Below, in pieces: positions 1-7,697 of a stretch of DNA of 32,776 nucleotides; within the stretch, counting starts at the first letter, position 1, and every line of letters starts with the position of its first letter. The position numbers and the translations under genes are program-made. The DNA is taken from contig DASYUQ010000173.1 of assembly GCA_036001065.1 (NCBI GenBank), positions 1-32,776 of the forward strand. The letters are read 5' to 3'. Below the pieces are notes generated by a model. That model did not search any database. It worked only from the letters and a program-made list of their open reading frames with translations, and was not told the DNA's origin. This DNA comes from Candidatus Methylomirabilota bacterium. Lineage in GTDB: Bacteria > Methylomirabilota > Methylomirabilia > Rokubacteriales > CSP1-6.

Positions 1-3
1 GGG

Positions 4-1224
4 CTAGAGCGAGCCGATGTCTTTGCAGGCGCTGTACTCGGGCGGCAGCGGCGTCGCGCCCGTGGCCACGATGTCGGCGAAGTCCATCGGGTGCTTCATG
101 GCATCCTTCTTCTTGCAGCGCATGAAGAAGTACGGGCGCAGCGTCTGGTGGGTCTTGGCATCGACGCGCATCTTGCCAACCAGGTCCTCGACCTCGATGC
201 CCTCCAGCGCCTTGATGACGTCCAGGTGGTCGGTCGACTTGGCCTTGTCCATGCCGTGGAGCACCATCCGCGTCATGCCGTAGGCGGCGGCCGGCGCGTA
301 GCCGGGCGGGCTGCCGAACTTGGCCTGGTAGTTCTTGACGAACTCCTTGGCCACCGGCGTGTCCGCCGTGTAGTAGAAGTTCGAGCCCACCCACATGTTC
401 TCGCGCATCTCGGGGCTCAGCTGGACCAGCTCCTCCACGCCCGACGACCACGTGAGGATGAGCGGGATCTTCGGGGTCAGGCCGAAGTTGAAGATCTCGC
501 GCGCGGCGGTGACGGTGTCGAGGCCGAAGTTGACCATCGCGACGACGTCGGGCTTGTGGCCGGCCGCCTTGGTCACATAGTTGGAGAACTCGCGCTCGCC
601 GAGCGGGTGGCGATCGGCCCCCACGAACTCGATCCCGTGGGTCTTGCCGACCTCCTTGACGTACTTCTCCACCGACCAGCCGAAGGCGTAGTCGGCGACC
701 AGCAGGTGCCAGCGCTTGGCCCGGGGGTTGGCCTTCATGAACGTGTCCACCACGGTCTTGGCGGCCGTGTAGGGGCTGGCGGCCCACTGGAAGGAATAGC
801 GGTGGCAGCGGGCGCCCGAGATGTCTTCGGTGCCGCCGCTGAAGTAATGGAGGACCTTCTTGCGTTTGGCCACCTCGGAAACCGCCAGCGCCACGCCGGA
901 GGACCAGGGGCCGATGATGTACTTCACGGCCTCGCCGTCCACCGCCTCCTCGGCGCGCCGGGTGGCGGAGCCCGCCTTGGTCTCATCGTCGCGCGTGACG
1001 TACTTGATCGGCTTGCCCTGCGCCTTCATCCCTCGCTCCTCGAGGGCCATCCTCATGCCCCGGTCGAGGATGGGCCCGACGTCGGCGAAGGCCCCGGTGA
1101 ACGACCAGAGGCCAAGCATCACGACCTCCTTGGCCTGGGCGCCGACCCGGGCGGGAACGCCGAGGGCCGAAACGGCCCCGGCTGCACCGAGCTTCAAGAA
1201 GTCCCGTCGTCTCAGCTCGCTCAT
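4..1224 (-). CDS. Tat-exported ABC transporter substrate-binding protein (HAAT / Peripla_BP_6 type)
   Basis: Periplasmic solute receptor of a branched-chain amino acid/amide-type ABC importer, 406 aa. The N-terminus has a twin-arginine signal (RRRDFLK at about residues 5-11, then a small-residue hydrophobic stretch and cleavage near VGAQA), so export is probably folded via Tat. The mature part carries the family's hallmarks: opening sheet with LGLWSFTGAFADVG, a lobe with IIGPWSSGVALAVSEVA, and later PGYAPAAAYGMTRM. The ATG at 1224 has a GGAGGAG ribosome site upstream. It follows a zinc dehydrogenase on the same strand after about 90 nt; its permease and ATPase genes, if linked, lie beyond the left edge. 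Ligand cannot be told from sequence; this family in such genomes binds amino acids, amides, urea or aromatic acids. The class is clear, the substrate unknown. Confidence 0.93.
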   Translation of the reverse strand: MSELRRRDFLKLGAAGAVSALGVPARVGAQAKEVVMLGLWSFTGAFADVGPILDRGMRMALEERGMKAQGKPIKYVTRDDETKAGSATRRAEEAVDGEAVKYIIGPWSSGVALAVSEVAKRKKVLHYFSGGTEDISGARCHRYSFQWAASPYTAAKTVVDTFMKANPRAKRWHLLVADYAFGWSVEKYVKEVGKTHGIEFVGADRHPLGEREFSNYVTKAAGHKPDVVAMVNFGLDTVTAAREIFNFGLTPKIPLILTWSSGVEELVQLSPEMRENMWVGSNFYYTADTPVAKEFVKNYQAKFGSPPGYAPAAAYGMTRMVLHGMDKAKSTDHLDVIKALEGIEVEDLVGKMRVDAKTHQTLRPYFFMRCKKKDAMKHPMDFADIVATGATPLPPEYSACKDIGSL

Positions 1225-1315
1225 CGTCAGCTCCTCCGCCTGGTGACGCCGTGCGATGCCGTGAGGTGCGGCGAATGACCCGGGGATAGTAGCAGAAAAC
1301 GGCCGCTGGCCCGGG

Positions 1316-2419
1316 TCAGAAGGTCACCACGCTGCGCGCGACCTCCCCCCGCTCCAGCGCGGCGTACGCCTCGTTGATCTCCTTGAACGGATAGGTGCGG
1401 GTCAGCAGCTCGTCCAGCTTCAGCGTGCCGGCCCGGTAGAGGTCGATCAGCTTCGGGATGTCGATGCGCGGGCGGCTGGAGCCGTAGATCGAGCCCGTCA
1501 GCACGCGCTCCTCGAAGACCAGCGACATCACCGGCACCGCGACCTCCATCGTCATCGGCGTGACGCCGACCACGACCGCCATCCCGCGCTTGGCCAGACA
1601 GTCGTAGGCCTGGCGGATCGTCTTGGGCAGCCCGATCACCTCGAAGGCGTAGTCCACGCCGCGGCCGCCCGTGAGCGCGCGCACCTGGGCCACCGGGTCG
1701 CCGGTGGCGGCGTTGACCGTGTGGGTGGCGCCGAACTTCTTCGCAAACTCGAGCTTCCGGTCGAGCAGGTCCACGGCGACGATCTTCTCAGCGCCGGCGA
1801 TGCGGGCGCCCTGGACGGCGTTGAGCCCCACCCCGCCCGTGCCGAAGACCACCACGCTGCTCCCGGGCCTGACCCGGGCGCAGTTGATCACCGCGCCCAC
1901 GCCCGTGATCACCGCGCAGCCCAGCAGCGCCGCCCGATCAAGGGGCAGGTCCTGGGGGATCTTGAGCACCGCCGCCTCGGGCACGACCGAGTACTCGGAG
2001 AACGTCGACACGCCGGCGAAGTGCTTGATCTCCTTCCCATCGAGGCTGAAGCGCGTGGTGCCGTCGGGCAGGCGTCCGGTCATCCGCACCTGCATCCCGG
2101 CGTTGCAGAGCGCCGGCCGGCCGTCGCTGCAGTACTCGCAGACACCACACGACAGGCGCCACAGCGGGATGACGTGGTCGCCCGGCTTGACCGACGTCAC
2201 CCCCGGCCCGACGTCGGCGACGACGCCGGCGCCCTCGTGGCCGAGGATCGCCGGCAGCGCCACCACCAGGTGGCCCGTCATCGCGTGGAGGTCGCTGTGG
2301 CAGACGCCGCCCGCCGCCATCCGGATCAGCACCTCGCCCGGGCGCGGCGCCTGCACGTCCACCTCGCGGATGTCGAGCCTCTGTCCCACCTCGAAGAGCA
2401 CGGCCGCTTTGGCCTTCAT
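1316..2419 (-). CDS. Zinc-dependent alcohol dehydrogenase (MDR superfamily)
   Basis: NAD(P)-dependent oxidation of an alcohol to an aldehyde or ketone, 367 aa, cytoplasmic. The catalytic-zinc residues are visible as Cys40 (GGVCHSD) and His61-Glu62 (GHEGAG). The structural-zinc cluster is Cys91, Cys94, Cys97 and Cys105. The Rossmann loop reads VVVFGTGGVGLNAVQG. I chose ATG 2419 because it starts a canonical MKAKAAVLFE N-terminus and overlaps the stop of the upstream hydrolase by 4 nt (ATGA, 2416-2419), which implies translational coupling; a longer open frame upstream is only the shadow of the hydrolase. Both zinc sites are intact, so it should be active. Partnered with a hydrolase and transport genes, it probably serves a small catabolic pathway, but the substrate is not deducible. 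Confidence 0.93.
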   Translation of the reverse strand: MKAKAAVLFEVGQRLDIREVDVQAPRPGEVLIRMAAGGVCHSDLHAMTGHLVVALPAILGHEGAGVVADVGPGVTSVKPGDHVIPLWRLSCGVCEYCSDGRPALCNAGMQVRMTGRLPDGTTRFSLDGKEIKHFAGVSTFSEYSVVPEAAVLKIPQDLPLDRAALLGCAVITGVGAVINCARVRPGSSVVVFGTGGVGLNAVQGARIAGAEKIVAVDLLDRKLEFAKKFGATHTVNAATGDPVAQVRALTGGRGVDYAFEVIGLPKTIRQAYDCLAKRGMAVVVGVTPMTMEVAVPVMSLVFEERVLTGSIYGSSRPRIDIPKLIDLYRAGTLKLDELLTRTYPFKEINEAYAALERGEVARSVVTF

Positions 2420-3255
2420 GGAGTCGCCTCCTTCTGGGCTCCGGCCAGCCACTTCGTCACGATCGCGACGAAGCCCGGCGGATCGTCCAGGACCAGGTGA
2501 TGATACGCGCCGGGGAGCTCCGCGAACTGCCCGCGGCGCACGGCCATGGCCACGCGCTGCCACGCCTCCCGGTCCATCAGGGCGCTCCCCTGCCCGCGCA
2601 CCACCAGCGTGGGCGCCGCCACCTGGGGCAGGAACGGCCACGGATCGAGCGGCGGATGGAGAAAGACCTGACGGTCGAAGGCGTGGGTCCACGCGCCCGG
2701 CGCCAACTCCTTCACGCCCGTCTCGCCGAGGTGCTGGAGCCACTCGGCCGGCGCGCGCGTGTCGGGCGGCGCCAGCCGAAAACGCTTGCCCGCCTCGGCC
2801 GGGCTCGCGAACTCCGCGCGCGGGCGGGCGGCCTGGGCCCCGGCATACGCGTTCAATTCCTCACTCCAGGAGGTGAGCATGTCGGCGATCACCAGCGCCC
2901 CCACGCGCGCGGGATGGCGGGCGGCCAGATAGGCGCCGAGATAGCTGCCCAGCGAGTGGCCGATCACCACAGGCGCCCGCCAGCCGAGCGCGTCCAGCGC
3001 CGCCACGATGTCCGCCACGTAGTCCGTGAACCGATAGCTCGGCGGCTCGACCCACGCGCTGCCGCCGTGGCCCCTCAGATCGAGCGCGACGACGTGGAAG
3101 CGCTCGGCCAGCAGCGGCGCCGCCCAGTCCCACCAGTGGCTGTGCGCGGCCAGCGAGTGCAGCAGCAGCGCCGGCGGTCCTCCCGGCGCGCCCCACTCGT
3201 AGGCCTGAAGCGCGACGCCGTTGGCGTGGACGAGGCGCGGCGATCCGCAGGGCAT
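2416..3255 (-). CDS. Alpha/beta hydrolase
   Basis: Serine hydrolase of the alpha/beta fold, 279 aa, no signal peptide, so cytoplasmic. The oxyanion-region strand reads LLLHSLAAHSHWW, the next strand VVALDLRGHGGS, and the nucleophile elbow is GHSLGS with Ser101. The likely catalytic His is His252 or His253 in GAYHHLVLDDP near the C-terminus, as is usual in the family. Length matches esterase/epoxide-hydrolase/C-C hydrolase relatives. It is first in a coupled pair with the zinc dehydrogenase (ATGA overlap). The upstream 155 bp is relatively A+T-rich and probably holds the promoter. Whether it cleaves an ester, lactone or a C-C bond cannot be told. Confidence 0.92.
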   Translation of the reverse strand: MPCGSPRLVHANGVALQAYEWGAPGGPPALLLHSLAAHSHWWDWAAPLLAERFHVVALDLRGHGGSAWVEPPSYRFTDYVADIVAALDALGWRAPVVIGHSLGSYLGAYLAARHPARVGALVIADMLTSWSEELNAYAGAQAARPRAEFASPAEAGKRFRLAPPDTRAPAEWLQHLGETGVKELAPGAWTHAFDRQVFLHPPLDPWPFLPQVAAPTLVVRGQGSALMDREAWQRVAMAVRRGQFAELPGAYHHLVLDDPPGFVAIVTKWLAGAQKEATP

Positions 3256-3410
3256 GGCGCCGTCACTGTAACCGCTGAGGTATGTGAGTCAAGGCCTTGA
3301 GGGCCGCGTCAGTGCCGTCGATCAAGAAAAGCCAGTCAAAGGAGAGTATGACTCGTGCATCGATCCGACCGACTATCGGCCGTAACCACCAAACGATCCG
3401 GGCGCCCGCG
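3256..3410. other. Relatively A+T-rich intergenic stretch upstream of the hydrolase-dehydrogenase pair
   Basis: No supported gene. By eye the stretch has lower G+C than its flanks. Reading the minus strand towards the hydrolase it contains two TTGACT hexamers like a -35 element, but no convincing -10 at the right distance. A minus-strand frame through it has unusually A/T-ending codons for this genome and is not a typical native gene; it could be a decayed gene end or foreign scrap. A CAAGGCCTTG palindrome lies near 3292-3301. Confidence 0.4.
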
Positions 3411-4535
3411 TCACGTCGCGCCGCGCTGAACCAGCGGCTGCAGGCGGGCCAGCGCGACGGCGACGAGCACGGCGATCGCCGCCAGGCCGAGCCACGGCGC
3501 GGCGTACGAGCCCGTCGCCTCCAGCGCGAGGCCGTAGAGCGGCGGCCCCGCCAGCACGCCCGACCAGGCGAAGGCCACGGCGACGCCCGTGAGCAGCCCG
3601 GCATGGCGCGCGCCCCCGATCTCCGCCACCAGCGCGAAGTAGAGCCCGACCCAGCCGAAGGCCCCGGCGCCGGCGACGAGCACCAGCACCGCGATCAGCG
3701 GGCCGGACAGCGGGGGGCCGAGCGCGAAGGCCACGTACGCGGCGGCGCCCAGAAGTGCGGTGACGACGACGCCGGGGCGGCGCCGGCCGCCGAAGAAGCG
3801 GTCGCTGACGACGCCCCAGGCCAGGCGGCTGGCCGTGCCGCCGACCTGGGCCAGCGCCAGCAGCTGCCCGGCCGCCACCGCGGAGATCGCAAAGCTCTCC
3901 TTGGCGTAGAGCACGAGATAGGCGAGCAGAGAGGACTGCGCCATCGAGAGCGCCAGCCCGCAGCCGAAGAGCATGAGCACCCCGGGCCGGCGCAGGAAGC
4001 CGCCCACCTCCGCGAGCCGCGGCCACGCCGCCGGTGGCACGCCCCCGCCTCCCGGCGGCGTGCGATAGGCGCTGGCGACCACGAGCGCGGAGACGAGTGA
4101 GAACGCGCCCGCCAGCGCCAGGGCGTCGCGCCAGCCCAGGGCCAGCGCCAGCGGCGGCAGGGCCAGCGCCGCGCCGATGCCGCCCAGCGTGAGGCCGGTC
4201 TGCTTGATGCCCATCGCCACGCCGCGCTCGCGCGGCGGGAACCACTCGATGACCGCCCTGCCCGTGGCCGGGTTGCCCACGCTGAAGCCAAAGCCGCCCC
4301 CGACGAGACAGGCCAACAGGAGCGGCAGGCTGGACGTCAGCGACGCCAGCGCGACCATGGCGCCGGTGAGGGCCTGGCCCAGCGCCAGCGTGAGCCGGAC
4401 GCCGAGTCGGTCGGTGAGCCATCCCGCCGGCAGCGACATGAGCACGCCCCCGAGATAGAGCGCGGGCAGCAAGAGCCCCACCTGCGCGCGCGAGAGGTGC
4501 AGCGCCTCGAGGAGGAACGGCGCCAGCGGCGCCAC
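3411..4535 (-). CDS. MFS transporter
   Basis: Major facilitator superfamily permease in the cytoplasmic membrane. From the GTG at 4535 it has 374 aa and about 11 hydrophobic helices. The motif A loop after helix 2 is clear (GWLTDRLGVRL), a positively charged mid-loop follows helix 6, and the second half repeats the loop as WGVVSDRFFGGRRR. The frame stays open upstream and encodes a further hydrophobic segment (WAVLALVTLAYAGSALSAL), which would be the missing first helix. The only plausible start giving it is a CTG at 4604 that overlaps the stop of the upstream gene (CTGA), making 397 aa, the usual MFS length. The listed start is therefore conservative. Substrate unknown; relatives export drugs or import organic anions such as oxalate/formate or cyanate. 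Confidence 0.88.
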   Translation of the reverse strand: MAPLAPFLLEALHLSRAQVGLLLPALYLGGVLMSLPAGWLTDRLGVRLTLALGQALTGAMVALASLTSSLPLLLACLVGGGFGFSVGNPATGRAVIEWFPPRERGVAMGIKQTGLTLGGIGAALALPPLALALGWRDALALAGAFSLVSALVVASAYRTPPGGGGVPPAAWPRLAEVGGFLRRPGVLMLFGCGLALSMAQSSLLAYLVLYAKESFAISAVAAGQLLALAQVGGTASRLAWGVVSDRFFGGRRRPGVVVTALLGAAAYVAFALGPPLSGPLIAVLVLVAGAGAFGWVGLYFALVAEIGGARHAGLLTGVAVAFAWSGVLAGPPLYGLALEATGSYAAPWLGLAAIAVLVAVALARLQPLVQRGAT

Positions 4536-4600
4536 GGCCAGAGCCGAGAGCGCGCTGCCCGCGTAGGCGAGCGTGACCAGGGCCAGGACGGCCCAGCGGG

Positions 4601-5077
4601 TCAGGCGTCCCCCGCCCCGATGTCCAGCGCCTCGGTGAGCGTCTTGAGGAGCAGATACAGGTTCGCCTTCACCTGCGTGTCGTACCCGCCGTCACCTCCG
4701 TAGAAGACGGACATGACGTAGGCGATCAGGCTCGGATGGGCGCCGCCCGGGAGCGTGTCGAGCAGGCTCTCCGCCCCCGCCTCCGTCTCGGTCAGCCAGC
4801 CCACGTTCGCTTCGTAGGCCTGCTGGATCCGCTCCTCGGCCAGCAGGGGAAAGGGCCGCCCCAGGCTCCGCTCGAGGACCTTGAAGAGGAGGAAGCAGAG
4901 CCCGAACGCCGCCTGCTGCACGGGCTGCTCGAACTGCTTCATGAGGACGGTGGCGAACGCCGCGACGTGCGGCTGCTGCTCGAGGAAGACCCGGGCCTCC
5001 GCCTGGACCCGCTCGGGTGGGTAGCGGGATACGTCGCGCCAGACCTCGTCGACCAGCGCCGGGCCGATGGGGCGCAT
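4601..5077 (-). CDS. Uncharacterised 158-aa protein
   Basis: Not recognised. The protein is helical and soluble-looking, with no signal peptide. It has VWRDVSRYPPERVQAEARVF near the start, a moderately hydrophobic helix around AAFGLCFLLFKVLE, and a distinctive C-terminal stretch (YGGDGGYDTQVKANLYLLL). I chose ATG 5077; an upstream in-frame start at 5113 would add 12 residues but lies in the short divergent region facing the methyltransferase. It overlaps the proposed CTG start of the MFS permease by 4 nt, so the two are probably co-transcribed. Codon use matches its neighbours. Real gene likely; function unknown. Confidence 0.75.
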   Translation of the reverse strand: MRPIGPALVDEVWRDVSRYPPERVQAEARVFLEQQPHVAAFATVLMKQFEQPVQQAAFGLCFLLFKVLERSLGRPFPLLAEERIQQAYEANVGWLTETEAGAESLLDTLPGGAHPSLIAYVMSVFYGGDGGYDTQVKANLYLLLKTLTEALDIGAGDA

Positions 5078-5177
5078 GCGACGTAGTGTAGCGCCTTCCC
5101 CGCGCCCGCCCACGCCCGCCTGCCGCCGCTTGACAGCCGCGCCGAGCCTGCCTACCGTCCCGACTGAGGAAGGCGGG

Positions 5178-5789
5178 ATGACGCGAAATCCCTGGGCTCG
5201 GGAGTACGCCCGGACGCCGACGTCCTACATCTGGGGCACGGAGCCCTCCTCGTTCGCCCGGGAGGTGAGCGTGCGCCTGCCGCCCGGGGCCCGCGTGCTC
5301 GACCTCGGCTGCGGCGAAGGACGCGACAGCGTCTTCTTCGCCGCCCAGGGATTCGACGTGACCGGCGTGGACGTGTCCCGAGCCGGGCTCCGTAAGGCCG
5401 AACGGCTCGCGCGCGAGCAGGGCGTCGCCGTCCGCTGGGTGCGGAGCGACATGGCGCGCCTGCGCGTCGCCGGCCCCTTCGACCTGGTCTACTCCTGCGG
5501 GACCATCCACTACGTGCCCCGGCCCGCGCGGGGCCGGCTCCTGGCCCGGCTGCGGGCGCTCACGCGCCCGGACGGCCTGCACGCCCACATCGTGTTCACC
5601 GGCCGCGCGGTCTACGTGGAGCTGGGCGAGGCCATCGACTACTTCACCCCCGGCGAGCTGCGCGCGGCCTACACGGGCTGGCGGATCCTCGAGCGCCACG
5701 AGGGGGTGATCCCCTGCTCACGCGACGGCACACCCCATCGCCACAGCATCGAACAGCTCATCGCAAAGGCGGTCGGCCATGGCACCTGA
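5178..5789 (+). CDS. Class I SAM-dependent methyltransferase, TehB-like
   Basis: Small Rossmann-fold methyltransferase, 203 aa. Motif I is LDLGCGEGRDSVFFA at residues 41-55, followed by VTGVDVSRAGLRKAERLA with the acidic residue that binds the SAM ribose. Motif IV-like FDLVYSCGTIHYV lies further on. These match the tellurite-resistance TehB/thiopurine methyltransferase-like group, where DLGCGEGR(D/N)S is typical. ATG 5178 has AGGAAGG just upstream; a longer open frame upstream overlaps the divergent gene and is rejected. The last 11 nt overlap the next gene. Substrate could be a metalloid oxyanion or a small organic thiol or acid; family assignment is firm, substrate is not. Confidence 0.92.
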   Translation: MTRNPWAREYARTPTSYIWGTEPSSFAREVSVRLPPGARVLDLGCGEGRDSVFFAAQGFDVTGVDVSRAGLRKAERLAREQGVAVRWVRSDMARLRVAGPFDLVYSCGTIHYVPRPARGRLLARLRALTRPDGLHAHIVFTGRAVYVELGEAIDYFTPGELRAAYTGWRILERHEGVIPCSRDGTPHRHSIEQLIAKAVGHGT

Positions 5790-6048
5790 GCGCAAGATCG
5801 GCGTCGTCACCGACTACTTCACGAAGATCGGCGTGGTGGCGGTCCGCCTCACCGACGGCGACCTCCAGGTCGGCGACATGATCCACGTCCGGGGGCACAC
5901 CACCGACTTCGCCCAGACCGTGGACTCGCTGCAGCTCGAGCACCGGGCGGTCCAGCGGGCCGAGCGCGGCAGCGAGGTCGCGCTGAAGGTGCGCGAGCGC
6001 GCGCGCCGGCACGACGAGGTGCTCCGGGTGGACGGCGGGGGATCCTGA
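5779..6048 (+). CDS. Stand-alone EF-Tu domain 2-like protein (translation elongation factor-like)
   Basis: An 89-aa protein equivalent to the beta-barrel second domain of translational GTPases, without any GTPase domain. The barrel motifs are visible: GVVTDYFTKIGVVAVRLTDG, then LQVGDMIHVRGHTTDF, and the strand AERGSEVALKVRERARRHDEVLRV. Such stand-alone proteins are known in bacteria and archaea as translation elongation factor-like proteins of unknown role. It overlaps the preceding methyltransferase by 11 nt, so the two are coupled. Convergent with the Cys-pair protein at 6061. Fold assignment is good, function inferred only. Confidence 0.85.
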   Translation: MAPERKIGVVTDYFTKIGVVAVRLTDGDLQVGDMIHVRGHTTDFAQTVDSLQLEHRAVQRAERGSEVALKVRERARRHDEVLRVDGGGS

Positions 6049-6060
6049 AAGAGCGTGCGC

Positions 6061-6279
6061 TCAGGCGCCGCGAACGGGGGCGTCGGGTCGGGCTTCGTCG
6101 ATCACCACGAAGGTGCTGCAATCATGGCAATAGAGCACCACGAAGACGAGGCCGGGTCTCCACCGCCCGCGCAGCGATGGAACGGTGGCGACTTGCTCGT
6201 ACTTGAACTGCCTCTCTTGCCGCTCGATCCGATGTTCTTTGTGGTCGGCTCGGAACAGCTCCATCGAAGAGATCTTCAT
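6061..6279 (-). CDS. Small uncharacterised protein with a CxxC pair
   Basis: 72 aa, not recognised. It begins MKISSMELFRADHKEHRIERQ and contains a possible strand-turn with YCHDCSTFVVIDEARPD, where the two Cys could form half a metal site or a redox pair. Its ATG at 6279 overlaps the TGA of the PilZ gene by 4 nt (ATGA), which is the best evidence that it is translated and works with it. G+C in this pair is somewhat lower than in the flanks. Confidence 0.62.
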   Translation of the reverse strand: MKISSMELFRADHKEHRIERQERQFKYEQVATVPSLRGRWRPGLVFVVLYCHDCSTFVVIDEARPDAPVRGA

Positions 6280-6638
6280 AGCGACTCGGCGCTCGCGGTG
6301 TCTCGATCGTCTCTCACGCTTTCGGTCAGGCTCGTCGGGAACTCGCCGATGAGGTCAACGGGCAGCGGCTCTCTGATGTAGAGGCCGATGCCCTGATGGC
6401 CGACATGCCGAACCTCTCCGACGCGGGTGACCGCGCTCTCCGTCTCGGGATGAAAGATCTCGATGCGCCGGGGGTGACCGACCTCCAGCCCTCTGGGAGA
6501 GCAGTCGTCGGTGAGGGCGATACGCATCCCGTGGAGGCTCGCGTCCACGGCGCGGGCCCCGACGAACGAGCCTTCATCGAGCCACAGACGAACGTACCAG
6601 GAAACCGGATAGCGGGCGTACCGGCGACGTTCGTCCAT
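6276..6638 (-). CDS. PilZ domain protein (c-di-GMP receptor)
   Basis: A single PilZ domain, 120 aa, cytoplasmic. The two c-di-GMP-binding motifs are present: RRRYARYPVSW (RxxxR type) at residues 4-14 and DASLHGMRIAL (D/NxSxxG type), followed by the barrel strands HPRRIEIFHPETESAV and GEVRHVGHQGIGLYI. It probably changes conformation on binding c-di-GMP and acts on a partner in motility, adhesion or polysaccharide export. ATG 6638 puts RRRYAR directly at the N-terminus, as in minimal PilZ proteins; upstream in-frame starts add an unrelated tail. Coupled by ATGA overlap to the small CxxC protein. Confidence 0.88.
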   Translation of the reverse strand: MDERRRYARYPVSWYVRLWLDEGSFVGARAVDASLHGMRIALTDDCSPRGLEVGHPRRIEIFHPETESAVTRVGEVRHVGHQGIGLYIREPLPVDLIGEFPTSLTESVRDDRDTASAESL

Positions 6639-6946
6639 AGTCACAGGCCCCCTCCAGGGACGCAGCAAGGAGAGTGCCGGACCGCCCAGACCCTGAACTA
6701 GGGCCAGTTGCGTCCTCGATCGCCCGCGGAGCGGTCCTTCTGGCACGCCATGCCGGCAGGCGTGTTACCACGATGACGGTCCCCCCATTTGGGGGTCTGA
6801 CCCCGCGGCGTCCCCTACAGCGCCTGGCCCTGTCTCGAACAGCACCGCTATCCATCGGGAATCGTTATTGATGCGTGAATTCGAGCGCGAATCCTCAAGA
6901 ATGAAAGCTGAGCAGCGGTGAACCTTGGCCCGGCGTTGGCAGAGAG
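6639..6946. other. Divergent intergenic region with overlapping hairpins
   Basis: No convincing gene in about 308 bp between the minus-strand PilZ gene and the plus-strand small Cys protein. At 6781-6804 a C-run, a G-run and a second C-run lie in order, so the central GGGGG can pair with either side (CCCCC-ATTT-GGGGG or GGGG-TCTGA-CCCC). The right part (about 6840-6900) is A+T-richer, includes CGTTATTGATGCGTGAATTCG, and may hold a promoter for the plus-strand genes, though I see no clear -35/-10 pair. Confidence 0.45.
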
Positions 6947-7183
6947 GTGGCAGTGCGAGTCGAGGAGATGCTGGCCGGATTCCTGATCAGATGTCCCGGA
7001 GTAGACTTCTGCGACGACTGCGTCGCCGCCGAGCTGAGGGTGACGCGGTTCGACGCCGAAGAGGCGGCGGGGCGGCTCGCCACGCTGACCGACTTTCTCC
7101 GCGACGTCTGGCAGTGCGCCCGCTGCAGTCGACGGACGAAGGTGACCCGGGCCCTCTTCCGCTATCACCTCACGGTCCAATGA
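6947..7183 (+). CDS. Small Cys-rich protein, putative zinc site
   Basis: 78 aa from a GTG start; an AGAGAGG-like ribosome site lies just upstream. Cys pairs are arranged as RCPGVDFCDDCVAAEL near residue 15 and WQCARCSRRTKVTRALF near the C-terminus, a spacing that could make one four-Cys metal site. In between is an acidic helix (FDAEEAAGRLATLTDFL). The protein is not recognised. The stop overlaps the start of the next gene by 4 nt (ATGA, 7180-7183), implying coupled translation. Intact zinc-ribbon-like character is inference from Cys spacing only. Confidence 0.62.
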   Translation: MAVRVEEMLAGFLIRCPGVDFCDDCVAAELRVTRFDAEEAAGRLATLTDFLRDVWQCARCSRRTKVTRALFRYHLTVQ

Positions 7184-7440
7184 ACCACCGGTCGCGCGGG
7201 CTCCTCATCATCGTGGCGCGGCACGAGCCCCTGGTATACGCCCATCTCTCCCAGGTCTTCGCGGACAACGAGCACGTCGAGGTCGTCCTCGACCGTCGTC
7301 TGGGTGGGCGGCGCTCGCCCGAGGGACAGGCCGGATCCGCGCATGACCGGCGCCAGCACGACGTCAGCACGTCCCTGGACAGGCTCGGGTGGGCGATCGT
7401 GCGACGGTCGGCTTCGACCTCGCGAGGTCAGGCCGCCTAG
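7180..7440 (+). CDS. Small uncharacterised protein (LDRR motif)
   Basis: 86 aa. It opens with a beta strand (RGLLIIVARHEPLVYAHLSQ), then FADNEHVEVVLDRRLGGRRS, and ends with LDRLGWAIVRR. The strand-helix-strand start resembles the first part of a receiver-like fold but is too short for one and lacks the acidic pocket. Small proteins with VEVVLDRR and a terminal GW-IVRR motif look familiar from related genomes, from memory only. ATG 7180 overlaps the upstream stop. Downstream, 7441-7697 holds no supported gene. Confidence 0.6.
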   Translation: MNHRSRGLLIIVARHEPLVYAHLSQVFADNEHVEVVLDRRLGGRRSPEGQAGSAHDRRQHDVSTSLDRLGWAIVRRSASTSRGQAA

Positions 7441-7697
7441 CTCAGTCGGAGGGGGCGGACGTTACGGCCCGCGCGGCCCCTCTGAAACTCCCCAGAGGAT
7501 CGATTGCGCCGGCGGAGCCGCGCTCGAAACGCGAGCAGTGGCCGCAGCGGGCTCGCGTCATTCCCCGACAGGCACCCAGCTCTGGCAAGGCTCGGGGCTT
7601 TCTCGAGCTTGACGTTGACGATGCGTCCGGGCGCGCCCATACTGCCCCCCACTTCACGACGGGCTCGGTATCTTCCGGTCATTTTGGGGAGGATCCT

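Noticed and set aside
3263-3604. Minus-strand frame ending in a non-low-complexity stretch before the hydrolase
   Set aside because: Most of it is a shadow of the MFS gene; the last part has atypical codon use and no start or ribosome site of its own.
7432-7530. tRNA-like start (GCCTAGCTCAGTCGGA) followed by a CGCG-CTCGAAA-CGCG stem-loop
   Set aside because: No balanced acceptor stem, D-stem closing pairs or anticodon arm could be built, and the T-arm lacks a 5-bp stem and TTC; coincidence or very decayed.
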